DNA of 64,000 nucleotides from Iamia sp038233075 (lineage in GTDB: Bacteria > Actinomycetota > Acidimicrobiia > Acidimicrobiales > Iamiaceae), in assembly GCA_038233075.1 (NCBI GenBank), contig JBBSMQ010000003.1, positions 62,001-126,000 of the forward strand. The letters are read 5' to 3'. Below, one piece after another: positions 41,610 to 51,835 of this stretch (the first letter of the stretch is position 1; the number at the start of each line of letters is the position of its first letter). Position numbers and translations under genes: made by a program. A model generated the notes under the pieces. That model did no database searches. It saw only the letters and a program-made list of their open reading frames with translations, and was not told the origin of the DNA.

Positions 41610-43822
41610 GGGACGATGACCTCCTCGGACACGTGGTCGGCAGCATCGACCAGCGGCGGGACCTCGTCGTCCTCGTCGTCCTCGTCGTCCTCGTCGGTGC
41701 GGACGTCGGCCACCAGGCTGGGGACCACCAGACCCCGGCGATCGGCCACCTTGCGGAGCACGGCGTCGCGACCGCGATTCACCAGCTCGCCCAGTCCTCC
41801 TGGCAGGAAGGTGAGCACGACCAGCACCCCGACCGCGGAGGGGAGCAGCTGCCAGTCCGGGGGCAGGAACCATCGGCCGCCGTAGAGGAAGAGGGCCCCG
41901 ATGACGGCGCCGCCGAGCGAGCCCAGACCTCCGACCACGGCCGCGGTGAAGACGTTGAAGCTGACCTCGGGACCGTAGGGCTGCTCGCTGAAGCCGAGCA
42001 GGGCGTGCACGTAGAGACACCCGGCCACGGCCGCGACGAAGCCCGACAGGGCGAAGGCCGACAGCTTGGCCCGCACCACGGCCACGCCGTAGGCCGAGGC
42101 CGCCGACTCGTTGTCGCGTAACGCCAGCAGCACCCGACCGGTGCGGCTCGACCGGATGTTGCGCACCACCACCAACCCGAGCATGGCGACCGCGGCGGTG
42201 ACCCAGTACATGGTCCGCTGGCTGGTGAGGTCGATCACCGCGAACAGCTGGGGGCGCTCCAGGGTGTCGGCGTACAGGAAGCGGTTGTTGCTGCGGTTGA
42301 GCAGGTAGCGACTGGACGCCAGGGCGAAGGCCAGGGTGGTGACGGCGAGGAACGGGCCCCGCAGGCGCAGGGCGGGCAGGCCGATGACCACGGCGACCAG
42401 GGCACCGGCCACCCCCGACAGCAGCATGGCCAGCGACAGGTCGAGGCCCCACTCCCCCGTCGCCTGGGCCCCCATGGCCGCCCCCACGGCCACGAAGGAC
42501 ATCTGGCCCAGCGACACCTGTCCGGCCCACCCGGTGAGCACCACCACGGAGGCCGCGATGAGCACGAAGCAGGCGATGAACACGCCTCGGAGCGCCAAGC
42601 TGGGTGACACGAGGAGCGGGTAGACGACGACCACGGCGCCGGCGAGCGCGAGCAGGGCGATGCGCACGCCCCGCACCTCGGGTAGACGGCGCAGCTCGGC
42701 GGGAAGGGGCCGGACCTCGTCGGCCGCCCGCCAGGCGACGGTGGCGTCGGTGGCGGCCCGGGTGCTGCCCAATCGGCGCACCAGCATGCCCACCACGATC
42801 ACCCCGCCGATGACGAGCGAGACGAACCCGTCGGCGGCGTTGAAGACCACGCCCTGCTCGAGGATCCCGAGGGCCACTGCGGCGGCACCGACGGCCACCA
42901 GGTCGGTCAGGTTGCCGAGCACCAGCGCGGCGAGGGCGGAGAGCAGCACCCCGAAGCTGAGGGTCGCAGCCACCGGGAGGCCCACGACACCGGCTCGCAG
43001 GAGCACTCCCACGAAGCTGAGGACGGTGGCCAGGCACCAGACCACCGTCTGCAGGCGGCGCACCGGCACGCCCAGCAGGGCGGCCCGATCGTTGCTGTCG
43101 GCCGCGGCCCGGATGGCCACGCCCACGTCGGTGAAGCGGATGAAGGCGGCCAGGGCGGCGATCACCAGGGGGACGAGGACCAGGGCGAGGACGTGGTCAC
43201 CGGTGAGTGCGGGCGGCCCGTCGGACAGGCGGACGTCGAGGGGGATGTCGATGTCCTGGTCGACCAGGGTCTCCCCCCACAGCCGGGGCAGGATGATCGA
43301 GACGAAGGTCAGCAGCTGGGACAGGCCGATGGTGGCGACCATCAGGATCAGCCTTGGGGCCCGGGTGAAGCGACGGATGACGGCCAGCTCCACCACCAGG
43401 CCGAGGGCCACGGCGGCGGCCAGGCCCGCGGGCACGGCCAGCCACCAGCTCAGCCCGCTGAAGGTGATGAGCCCCACGACGAGCACCGTGGGGGCGGTGC
43501 CCAACTCGGCCTGGGCGAAGTTGAGGACCCGATTGGCCCGGTAGACGAGGGCCATCCCCAGGGCCACGAGCGAGGACATGAGCCCGAGGACGAGCCCGAA
43601 GGCCCACTGGCCCGAGGGCAGCGGGAAGAAGGCGACCTGGAGCCACAGCACCCCGGCCACCGGCGCCACCACCCGGGTGATCGCGGGACGGCGGGTCACG
43701 ATGCCGATGACGGCCACCGCGAGGGCCACCAGCCAGGCGCCGCCCGAGAGGGGTTCGTCGAGCGCGACGAGAACGGTGAGGAGGGCGGCGGCGGCCAGGG
43801 CCGTGAACAAGGTTGCACGCAT
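41606..43822 (-). CDS. fused LivH-LivM branched-chain-type ABC permease
   Basis: A 738-aa protein joining both permease subunits of a LIV-type importer. The first half is LivH-like (GLVLGLMSSLVALGMALVYRANRVLNFAQAELG; the coupling segment RAAADSNDRAALLGVPVRRLQTVVW). From about residue 395 the second half is LivM-like (VVLTGWAGQVSLGQMSFVAVGAA; LRLRGPFLAVTTLAFALA; coupling segment LALRDNESAASAYGVAVVRAKLSAFALSG; GGLGSLGGAVIGALF). A cytoplasmic tail contains an Asp/Glu run (DEDDEDDEDDE) encoded by a 9-bp repeat. First gene of the operon; ATG start. Confidence 0.93.
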   Translation of the reverse strand: MRATLFTALAAAALLTVLVALDEPLSGGAWLVALAVAVIGIVTRRPAITRVVAPVAGVLWLQVAFFPLPSGQWAFGLVLGLMSSLVALGMALVYRANRVLNFAQAELGTAPTVLVVGLITFSGLSWWLAVPAGLAAAVALGLVVELAVIRRFTRAPRLILMVATIGLSQLLTFVSIILPRLWGETLVDQDIDIPLDVRLSDGPPALTGDHVLALVLVPLVIAALAAFIRFTDVGVAIRAAADSNDRAALLGVPVRRLQTVVWCLATVLSFVGVLLRAGVVGLPVAATLSFGVLLSALAALVLGNLTDLVAVGAAAVALGILEQGVVFNAADGFVSLVIGGVIVVGMLVRRLGSTRAATDATVAWRAADEVRPLPAELRRLPEVRGVRIALLALAGAVVVVYPLLVSPSLALRGVFIACFVLIAASVVVLTGWAGQVSLGQMSFVAVGAAMGAQATGEWGLDLSLAMLLSGVAGALVAVVIGLPALRLRGPFLAVTTLAFALASSRYLLNRSNNRFLYADTLERPQLFAVIDLTSQRTMYWVTAAVAMLGLVVVRNIRSSRTGRVLLALRDNESAASAYGVAVVRAKLSAFALSGFVAAVAGCLYVHALLGFSEQPYGPEVSFNVFTAAVVGGLGSLGGAVIGALFLYGGRWFLPPDWQLLPSAVGVLVVLTFLPGGLGELVNRGRDAVLRKVADRRGLVVPSLVADVRTDEDDEDDEDDEVPPLVDAADHVSEEVIVP

Positions 43823-43898
43823 GCTGCAAGGTTCCCGGCGGGCACTGTAGGCGCGCCGCCTGTGGCGGACGACACGTCACCCTGCCCTCGACCTCCTA

Positions 43899-43914
43899 CC
43901 TACCGGTCGGTAGG
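43899..43914. promoter_or_regulatory. TetR-like operator palindrome
   Basis: CCTACCGGTCGGTAGG has 6-bp arms CCTACC/GGTAGG around GGTC, and pairing extends a few bases further out with mismatches. It lies ~77 bp before the desaturase start and ~80 bp from the divergent livHM start. The shape and TACCG/CGGTA half-sites are like those of TetR-family regulators of fatty acid genes. No tetR gene is adjacent. Confidence 0.55.
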
Positions 43915-43990
43915 CTACTCATCAGGCCGTGGCCGCGGCCCCGATCTCGATCGGTGGGTGTTCATCCCGCCAGTGAGGACCACTCTTCTC

Positions 43991-45160
<1,170 letters not shown>

Positions 45161-45177
45161 CGCTTCACCGTCGTTCG

Positions 45178-45193
45178 CTCGCTGCGCTCGCTC
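45178..45193. repeat. third copy of CTCGCTGCGCTCGCTC
   Basis: It lies 18 bp after the desaturase stop and shares the longer form GTTCGCTCGCTGCGCTCGCTC with the copy at 36578. The gap between desaturase and carD (both ends convergent) contains no gene. Confidence 0.75.
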
Positions 45194-45266
45194 CACTCCG
45201 ACGAGCTGATCGTGCTCTCGGGGGGAGGCGCGATCAGCGGGACCGGTCGCCCCGGCGGGCCAACGC

Positions 45267-45746
45267 CTACTGCAGTCCGGCGTTGAGCTTGTCGAGGGCG
45301 TCGTCCTCGGTCACGTCGAGAGCGAAGCTGAGCTCGGAGACGAGGATGCCCCGGGCCCGGTCCAGCATGGACTTCTCGGCGGTGGACAGGCCCTTGCCCG
45401 CCTCGCGGAGGGCCAGGTTCCGCACCACCTCGGCCACCTGGTAGACGTCGCCGGACTTCATCTTCTCCTGGTGGTTCTTGAACCGACGGCTCCAGTTGGC
45501 CGGCTCGCGCACGTCGCGCTTGCCGATGAGACGGAACAGGTCCTCGACGTCGGAACGGCTGATCGGCGGGCGCATGCCCACCTCCTCGGCCTTGTCCACC
45601 GGGACCCGCAGGGTGAGCTCGCCGTGGACCATCTGGAGCACGAGGTACTCCCGCTTCTCGCCGAAGGCCTCGATCTTCTCCTTCTTCTTGATCACCGCCG
45701 CACCGTGGTGGGGGTAGACGACGCGGTCTCCGACCTTGAAGGTCAC
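45267..45746 (-). CDS. carD: CarD-family RNA polymerase-binding transcription regulator
   Basis: A 159-aa global regulator that binds the RNA polymerase beta subunit and stabilises open complexes, mainly at rRNA and housekeeping promoters. The N-terminal Tudor-like RNAP-interaction domain (FKVGDRVVYPHHGAAVI, then EYLVLQMVHGELTLRVPVDKAEEVGMRPPIS) and the C-terminal helical DNA-contact domain (NWSRRFKNHQEKMKSGDVYQVAEVVRNLALREAGKGLSTAEK) are both complete. GTG start at 45746. Confidence 0.96.
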   Translation of the reverse strand: MTFKVGDRVVYPHHGAAVIKKKEKIEAFGEKREYLVLQMVHGELTLRVPVDKAEEVGMRPPISRSDVEDLFRLIGKRDVREPANWSRRFKNHQEKMKSGDVYQVAEVVRNLALREAGKGLSTAEKSMLDRARGILVSELSFALDVTEDDALDKLNAGLQ

Positions 45747-45912
45747 TCTGGGGGCTCCTGGGGATCGAGCAGCGAGGGGGCGCGGGCAACGGGGATCGTC
45801 CTGCGCCCGACGGTCCATTCTGCCACCCGGACCGACGCGATCCTCAGCCGGCCCCAACACGCGACCAGTGATCGGGAGGGGCTGAGGCGCCAGGCGCCGG
45901 TAACGTCGCCCG

Positions 45913-48048
45913 ATGCCCGACCGGCCCCTGTCGCCCGCCCCGGCGCCGCCGTCGGCCCGGGCCGAGGATCGGGTCGAGGTGCTCGGTGGTCACCGAGTGG
46001 CCGATCCCCACCGCTGGTTGGAGGACGGCGAGGACCCGGCGGTCCGACGCTGGGACGAGGCCCAGACGGCACGCACCCGGGCCGTGCTCGACGCCCTCCC
46101 CCACCGCGCCCGGCTCCACGACCGGCTGCGCTCGCTGCTCGATGTCCCCGTCGTGGTCGGTGCCGCGCTGGGCGGTGACCTCGCCTTCACCCGCGAGCGA
46201 GGAGGTGGCCGCGACCAGGTGGTGCTGATCGCAAGGCCGGCCACGGGCCAGGGGGCCGAGGAGGGGAGGGTGCTGGTCGATCCCGTCGCCCTGGTCAGCG
46301 ACCCGACCGCGGCCCTCGACTGGTTCCACCCCTCTCCGGACGGGGCTCGGGTGGCGGTGGGGATCTCGACGGCCGGTGATGAGCTCTCGACCTTGCGGAT
46401 CGTCGACGTCGCCTCCGGGCACCTGCTCGACGACGAGATCACCCGGACCCGCGCCGCGTCGGTCGCCTGGCGGTCCGACGGATCCGGTTTCGCCTACACC
46501 CGCTACGCCGATCCGACCACCGTCCCCGACCGCGAAGCCGGCTACCACCGCATCGTCCTCGACCATGACCTGGGGGCCGACCCTGACGCCGACCCGGTGG
46601 TGTGGGACGCCCTCCCCGATCCGACCGCGTGGCCCGACGTACGCTGCTCAGAGGACGACCGCTGGCTGCTGGTGCACGTGTCGGTGGGCTGGGGCCGCAC
46701 CGACGTCCACCTCTGCGACCGCAGCGACGGCACCTGGCGCACGGTGATCGAGGGCGTCGAGGCGCTGACCGACCTCCAGGTCGTGGGCGACCGGCTGGTG
46801 GGCACCACCACCCTCGACGCGCCGACCGGCCGGGTCGTCTCCTCACCGCTCGACGACCCCGGGCCCGACGCTTGGACGGACCTGGTCGCGGCGTCGGAGG
46901 CCGTCCTCGTGGCGGTCGTCGCCACCTCCGACTCGCTGCTCGTCGCCTCGACCGACCAGGCCATCAGCCGCTTGGTCTGGCTACCCCGGCCCGACCGCAC
47001 CGAGCCCGGCGACAGGGCCGGGTGGCCGGGGCCGGTGGATCTGCCCACCGAGGGCACGGTCTTCGCGCTGCGGGGAAGCACCCAGCGCGACCAGGCCTTC
47101 GTCGGGTTCACGTCCTTCGCCCTGCCCCCGACCCTGTTCCGCTGGGACCGAGCGGGGCTGACCCGGTGGGGGCCCTCACCACCGGCCGGCTCGCTCGACC
47201 CCGACGTCTTCGTGGTCGAACGGCACCGGTATCCGTCCACCGACGGCACCGACATCACCCTTTTCAGCCTGCGCCGGGCCGACGTCGAACCCGGCCCCCA
47301 CACGCCCACGATCCTCACCGGCTACGGGGGCTTCGGCCTGACCATGAGCCCCTCCTACTCGGCCGACGCCGCCGTCCACGCCGAGGCCGGCGGGGTGTGG
47401 TCCGTGGCCTGCATCAGGGGTGGATCCGAGGAGGGCGAGGAGTGGCACCGGGCCGGGCAGGGGGCGCGCAAACCGCAGGTGTTCGCCGACTTCGAGGCCG
47501 CCGCCGACTGGCTGGTGGCCGAGGGTCGCACCAGCCCGGCCCACCTCGCCTTCCGGGGCGGGAGCAACGGTGGTCTGCTGGTGACCGCCGCCCTCACCCG
47601 CCGTCCGGACCTGGCGGCAGCGGTGCACGCGGCCGTGCCCCTCTGCGACATGGTCCGGTACCCGCGCTTCCGCATCGCCCGGCTGTGGGTGCCGGAGTAC
47701 GGCGACCCCGATCGGCCCGAGGATCTGGCCTGGCTGCTCTCGTACTCGCCCTACCACCACGTCGTCGACGGCATGCGCTACCCCGCGGTGCTGATCACGA
47801 CCGGCGCCGAGGACTCCCGGGTCGATCCTCTGCACGCCCGCAAGATGGCGGCCCGGTTGCAGGCCGCGGCCGCCGAGGTGGCCGACGCGGCGCCGGTGCT
47901 GCTGCGGGTGGAGCGGGAGGCAGGTCACGGTCAGGGTAAGCCCAGCTCCCGACGGGCCGACGAGGGCGCCGACGTCCTGGCCTTCCTCCATGCCGCCACC
48001 GGGTTGTCCTCACCGTCGACCGCCCGCCCGAACCGCTCGCCGGACTGA
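45913..48048 (+). CDS. S9 prolyl oligopeptidase family serine peptidase
   Basis: A 711-aa cytoplasmic peptidase: N-terminal seven-bladed propeller (~75-420, beginning after DPHRWLEDGEDPAVRRW) and C-terminal alpha/beta-hydrolase domain. The triad is visible: Ser551 in RGGSNGGLL, Asp634 in GAEDSRVDP and His672 in EAGHGQGK. TILTGYGGFGLTMSPSY and GGVWSVACIRGGSEEGEEWHRAGQ are typical. It cleaves short peptides, mostly after proline. Transcribed away from carD. Confidence 0.94.
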   Translation: MPDRPLSPAPAPPSARAEDRVEVLGGHRVADPHRWLEDGEDPAVRRWDEAQTARTRAVLDALPHRARLHDRLRSLLDVPVVVGAALGGDLAFTRERGGGRDQVVLIARPATGQGAEEGRVLVDPVALVSDPTAALDWFHPSPDGARVAVGISTAGDELSTLRIVDVASGHLLDDEITRTRAASVAWRSDGSGFAYTRYADPTTVPDREAGYHRIVLDHDLGADPDADPVVWDALPDPTAWPDVRCSEDDRWLLVHVSVGWGRTDVHLCDRSDGTWRTVIEGVEALTDLQVVGDRLVGTTTLDAPTGRVVSSPLDDPGPDAWTDLVAASEAVLVAVVATSDSLLVASTDQAISRLVWLPRPDRTEPGDRAGWPGPVDLPTEGTVFALRGSTQRDQAFVGFTSFALPPTLFRWDRAGLTRWGPSPPAGSLDPDVFVVERHRYPSTDGTDITLFSLRRADVEPGPHTPTILTGYGGFGLTMSPSYSADAAVHAEAGGVWSVACIRGGSEEGEEWHRAGQGARKPQVFADFEAAADWLVAEGRTSPAHLAFRGGSNGGLLVTAALTRRPDLAAAVHAAVPLCDMVRYPRFRIARLWVPEYGDPDRPEDLAWLLSYSPYHHVVDGMRYPAVLITTGAEDSRVDPLHARKMAARLQAAAAEVADAAPVLLRVEREAGHGQGKPSSRRADEGADVLAFLHAATGLSSPSTARPNRSPD

Positions 48049-48187
48049 TCGACAGCGCCGATGCCCGACCCCGGCACAGTCGCCCACGACCGGACAGATG
48101 ACCCCCGCAACCGAGCTGGTCGACATCCTCGGCCCCCCGCTCCGACGCGCCACGGCAAACGTCGCCCACGACCGGATGGGGGCGGGG

Positions 48188-50251
48188 TCAGCCGCTGAGG
48201 GGCCAGGCCTCAGGCTGGAACCACAGCCCGGCCGCAGCCAGACCCAGGCCCACGACCAGCAACACCCCCGCAGGCACGGTCAGGCGACCGTGGGGCAGGA
48301 GTCGGCGGGCCAGGGCGTCGAGGGCGAGGTGACTGCGGAAGCGCGGCCCGCCCCGCCCGGCCGACAGGCACAGCAGCCCCCCAGCCCCGATCCCGGTCGC
48401 GCGCAGCACCCAGGGCCCGGCGACCGCCAGCGCGTCGTAGGTCTCGCTGCCCCACCAGAGGCCGAGACCGACACCCAGCACCAGGATGGGACCCACGGCC
48501 CGCAGGGCGCCGACCACCAGGTTGCGCAGCCACCAACCCGGCATCCACCCCGCGCTCCGGTGGGGGCGCAGGACCCGATCTCCCGCCGTGGCCAGGAGCG
48601 GCGCGACGAGCAGTCCGATCACGAGCGGGACGGTCACCGGCTGGGCGCTGGCCAGGGCGGTGGCGCCCAGGCCCAGGGGCACCGTCACCCAGGCCCGTCC
48701 GTGCGGGGAGCCGGCGGCACCGGCCTGGTGGGGCGGGGCGACGCCGAAGGGGGATCCGCCGGCGGGGCCGACCGATGCCGGGTGCCGGGCCTCATCGGGA
48801 GCCGGCACCACGTGGCTGGCGGGACGGACGGTGGGGCGTCGCCCGTGGCCGCCCCGCTCCGGCGCGGCCGGGCGAGCCGGGGCGGGGACGGTGGTGGCGG
48901 ACCCGGCGGCGCGATCAGTGACGCGGTCGACAGCCCGGGGGGCGAGGCGGTCGTCAGGGGGCCTCCAGCCGGGATCGTCGCCCTGATCGGTGACCCCGTG
49001 GGCGACCTGGTGGGTGGGACCCTCGGGTCCGGCGCCATCACCGACACCGATGTCGGGCGCACCCGGCCCGCCATCGCCGACGGCCCTGGTTGCCCCATCG
49101 AGGCCGGCACCGTCGGGCCCCCCGCGGTCGGCCCCTGCCCGCTGGGGGCCGTCGGGCCCGACTCCGGCGCGTTCGTCGGCCCGGGCCGGCAACCCGGTGG
49201 TCGGCCACGGCGACACGGCGGGGGGCTCGGCGGGGCGCTCCGCGGGGGCCGGATCTCCAATGGCCTGCGGTCCCGGTGCGGCTCCGCGTGGCCGGTCGGG
49301 ATCAGGCGGGTCGTGGAGATCGAGGTCGTCGGTGGCGACGCCGAGGCGGTCGAGCAGATCCCGCACCGTCGGAGGTCGATCATCGGCATCCAGGGCCAGC
49401 GCCGCGCCCACCGCCTCGCTCACCCGTCGCGACACAGTGGGGTTGACCCGCCACAGAGGCGAGGGCGCGCGCCCCTGGGCCCGTGCCGCCGCATCGGGGG
49501 GGACCTGACCCGACAGGAGGCGGTGGAGCGTGGCCCCGAGGGCGTACACGTCGGCTCGGGCCGACAACCGGCCGGCACCGGCGTACTGCTCGGGCGGGGC
49601 GTAGCCGGGGGTGACGATGCGGGTCATGGCCGTGGTCCGGTCGTCCGCGAAGGGGCGGGCCAGACCGAAGTCGATGAGCACCATGCGGCCGTCGCGGGTG
49701 CGCATCAGGTTGGCCGGGCTGACGTCCCGATGCAGGACCCCGGCGCGGTGGACCACCGAAAGGGCCGCCGCCACCGGGCCGGCGACGTCGAGGGCCTCGG
49801 CCTCGGAGAACGGACCCCGGCGACTGCGCAGCTCCTGGGCCAGGGTCCGCCCGTCCAGTCGCTCCAGCACCAGGTAGGCGGTGCCGTGCTCCTCGAACAC
49901 GGCGAAGATGCGCACGATGGACGGGTGCCCGAAGCGGGCCAGGGTGGTGGCCTCCCGGAGGAACCGCTGCCGAGCTCGGGCGAAGCCCTCGGCCGCGGCG
50001 CCGGACACGACCACCGAGGTCCCCTCCCGTCGGGCCCGCTCGGGGAACAGCTCCTTGATGGCCACCGGGCGCTCCAGGCGCAGGTCCTCGGCCCGGTAGG
50101 TGATGCCGAACCCGCCCCGCCCGAGGGGCGGCCCCAGGCGGTAGCGACCGCCATCGAGCAGTGACCCGGGGGCGAGGACGTCGAGATCCAGCGGAGGGGC
50201 GTCACCCACCCACCCCTCCCCGTGCACGCGATCGGGAGAGAGGGCGGCCAC
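48188..50251 (-). CDS. membrane-anchored serine/threonine protein kinase
   Basis: A 687-aa protein. An eukaryote-like kinase domain (~37-310) shows GRGGFG (44-49), AIKE with Lys66, HRDVSPANLM (the catalytic loop reads DVSPAN rather than DLKPEN), DFGLARPF and TPGYAPPEQY. A long Pro/Ala/Gly-rich linker (~320-520) follows, then three or more hydrophobic helices near the C-terminus (LGLGATALASAQPVTVPLVIGLLVAPLLA; VGALRAVGPILVLGVGLGLWW; GVLLVVGLGLAAAGLW). There is no PASTA domain, so the extracellular cue is not evident. GTG start. Confidence 0.87.
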   Translation of the reverse strand: MAALSPDRVHGEGWVGDAPPLDLDVLAPGSLLDGGRYRLGPPLGRGGFGITYRAEDLRLERPVAIKELFPERARREGTSVVVSGAAAEGFARARQRFLREATTLARFGHPSIVRIFAVFEEHGTAYLVLERLDGRTLAQELRSRRGPFSEAEALDVAGPVAAALSVVHRAGVLHRDVSPANLMRTRDGRMVLIDFGLARPFADDRTTAMTRIVTPGYAPPEQYAGAGRLSARADVYALGATLHRLLSGQVPPDAAARAQGRAPSPLWRVNPTVSRRVSEAVGAALALDADDRPPTVRDLLDRLGVATDDLDLHDPPDPDRPRGAAPGPQAIGDPAPAERPAEPPAVSPWPTTGLPARADERAGVGPDGPQRAGADRGGPDGAGLDGATRAVGDGGPGAPDIGVGDGAGPEGPTHQVAHGVTDQGDDPGWRPPDDRLAPRAVDRVTDRAAGSATTVPAPARPAAPERGGHGRRPTVRPASHVVPAPDEARHPASVGPAGGSPFGVAPPHQAGAAGSPHGRAWVTVPLGLGATALASAQPVTVPLVIGLLVAPLLATAGDRVLRPHRSAGWMPGWWLRNLVVGALRAVGPILVLGVGLGLWWGSETYDALAVAGPWVLRATGIGAGGLLCLSAGRGGPRFRSHLALDALARRLLPHGRLTVPAGVLLVVGLGLAAAGLWFQPEAWPLSG

Positions 50252-50357
50252 CCTCCGAGGCTACGTCGTCGGCCCGGCGCCGAGCAGGGCCCTCCGGGGG
50301 GCGCCCTCCCCGTTCCGCCCCGAGATCACCCGAGCGCGGCGACCTCCGGGACGCGCG

Positions 50358-50915
50358 TCAGGGCGGGGGTCGGCGGGGCCGGTCGTCGTCGACGCCAGGA
50401 CCGGACTCGTCGCCGCGGCGGTCGCCACCAGACCCGTGTCCCGGGCCCATCGGGTCGGGGCATCGATCGTCGGGCTCGTCGTCGGATGCCACCGCCGCGT
50501 CCAGGATCTCCTCCAGCTCCATGGGCGTGAAGGCCAGGTCGAGTGCCGACCAGATGGTCCGGGCGAAGGGGTAGAAGGCGATGGGCACGGCGACCGCGGC
50601 CACCCCACCCACCGCCAGGGGCACGGCCAGTGGGGCGTCGGGGTGCCCGCTCAGCCACACTGCGAAGGCCATGACCACCACGAACAGCACCGTGAGCACG
50701 ACGGCCAGGTTCACCAGGTAGACACCGGTGAAGTAGCCGGGCTCGCGCGCGAACAGCAGCCCGCAGCGGGGACACCGGTCGCGTATGGACCAGAAGGTGC
50801 GGAACAGCCTCCCCCCGCCGCAGCGGGGACAGCGCCGGCGAGCTCCGCGCCGCAGCATGACCGCCCAATCCGGAGACGGGGCGTCGGCGTCGGCCGGGGA
50901 CAGCTCGGAGGACAC
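50358..50915 (-). CDS. DUF983 membrane protein
   Basis: A 185-aa protein with a double zinc-ribbon-like N-terminus (RCPRCGGGRLFRTFWSIRDRCPRCGLLF) and two hydrophobic helices (YLVNLAVVLTVLFVVVMAFAVWL; AVGGVAAVAVPIAFYPFARTIW), then an acidic/Pro tail. DUF983 proteins are of unknown function and in other bacteria are sometimes linked to cytochrome oxidase biogenesis. It follows the ABC permease gene by 19 bp on the same strand and precedes the kinase gene. Confidence 0.85.
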   Translation of the reverse strand: MSSELSPADADAPSPDWAVMLRRGARRRCPRCGGGRLFRTFWSIRDRCPRCGLLFAREPGYFTGVYLVNLAVVLTVLFVVVMAFAVWLSGHPDAPLAVPLAVGGVAAVAVPIAFYPFARTIWSALDLAFTPMELEEILDAAVASDDEPDDRCPDPMGPGHGSGGDRRGDESGPGVDDDRPRRPPP

Positions 50916-50934
50916 AGTGCCGACCCGGGTGGGC

Positions 50935-51831
50935 CTACTCCACGGTCTTGAACTGGCGGACGGCCACCCGGAGGAACACCACCCCGAGCACGGCCACCAG
51001 TCCCAGCTGCAGCAGGATCGGCACCTCCCAGCCCCACCAGGTGAGGGGCGGGTTGAGGGCGTCGAGGGCCGCCGGTGAGGCGTCGACCCGGCTGAACGCC
51101 GCGGTCCGCACCGGGTTCACCGCGTAGGTCACCGGGTTGATCTTCACGAGGAACGTCAGCCACGAGGGAAGGTCGGTCACCGGGTAGAGCGCACCGGACA
51201 GGAACGACAGGGGCAGCACCACCATCTGCATGATCCCCATCACGGTCTGGATCTGCTGGATGCGGGCGACCACCACCAGACCCAGCGAGGTGAGGGTGAA
51301 CGAGAGCAGGAACACCTCCCCCAGGATGATCAGCGCCAGTACCGGGGTCATCGACACCCCCACGACCGGGGCCAACAACAGGATGACGACGCTCTGCAAG
51401 GTCGCCACCAGGGCCCCGCCGAGGGCCTTGCCGAGGATGATGGAGCTGCGCCGCACCGGGGCGACCAACATCTCCCGGAGGAACCCGAACTCCCGGTCCC
51501 AGACGATCGACACCGCCGCGAACACCGCGGTGAACATGGTCGAGGTGGCCATGATCCCGGGGTACATGAAGGTCTGGAGGTCGACGTCGCCGGTGGAGCG
51601 GTCGGTCAGCGATGAGAGGCCGGTGCCCAGCACGAACAGGAACAGCACCGGCTGCACCAGGGCGGAGAGGAAGCGGAGCCGGTCCTGAGCGAAGCGGATG
51701 AGCTCGCGGTGCATGACGACCTTGACCGCCTGGAGGTCTCGTCGCAGCCCGGCGTGGGCGACCAGGACCGGCACCACCGGTCGGTCGGCGGCCTCGGGGG
51801 CCTCCGAGGGGGGCGGGGTGGTGGTGGTCAT
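50935..51831 (-). CDS. DrrB-type ABC-2 exporter permease
   Basis: A 298-aa protein with a ~40-residue cytoplasmic N-terminus and six helices. ABC-2 family text: HRELIRFAQDRLRFLSALVQPVLFLFVLG, MYPGIMATSTMFTAVFAAVSIVWDREFGFLREMLVAPVRRSSIILGK, and LPLSFLSGALYPVTDLPSWLTFLVKINPVTYAVNPVR. Forms an exporter with the ATPase encoded 4 bp upstream. In other actinobacteria such pairs expel drugs or lipids; the substrate is unknown here. Confidence 0.92.
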   Translation of the reverse strand: MTTTTPPPSEAPEAADRPVVPVLVAHAGLRRDLQAVKVVMHRELIRFAQDRLRFLSALVQPVLFLFVLGTGLSSLTDRSTGDVDLQTFMYPGIMATSTMFTAVFAAVSIVWDREFGFLREMLVAPVRRSSIILGKALGGALVATLQSVVILLLAPVVGVSMTPVLALIILGEVFLLSFTLTSLGLVVVARIQQIQTVMGIMQMVVLPLSFLSGALYPVTDLPSWLTFLVKINPVTYAVNPVRTAAFSRVDASPAALDALNPPLTWWGWEVPILLQLGLVAVLGVVFLRVAVRQFKTVE

Positions 51832-51835
51832 GGGC

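Noticed and set aside
36597..41885. Very long plus-strand open frame (1762 codons) opposite the transporter operon
   Set aside because: Antisense shadow of the high-GC transporter genes; its text is low-complexity Gly/Asp/His/Arg with no family match, while the opposite strand encodes complete ABC and MFS motifs.
47990..50164. Long plus-strand frame opposite the kinase gene
   Set aside because: Pro/Gly/Arg-rich antisense frame; the minus strand holds a full kinase domain with all catalytic motifs.
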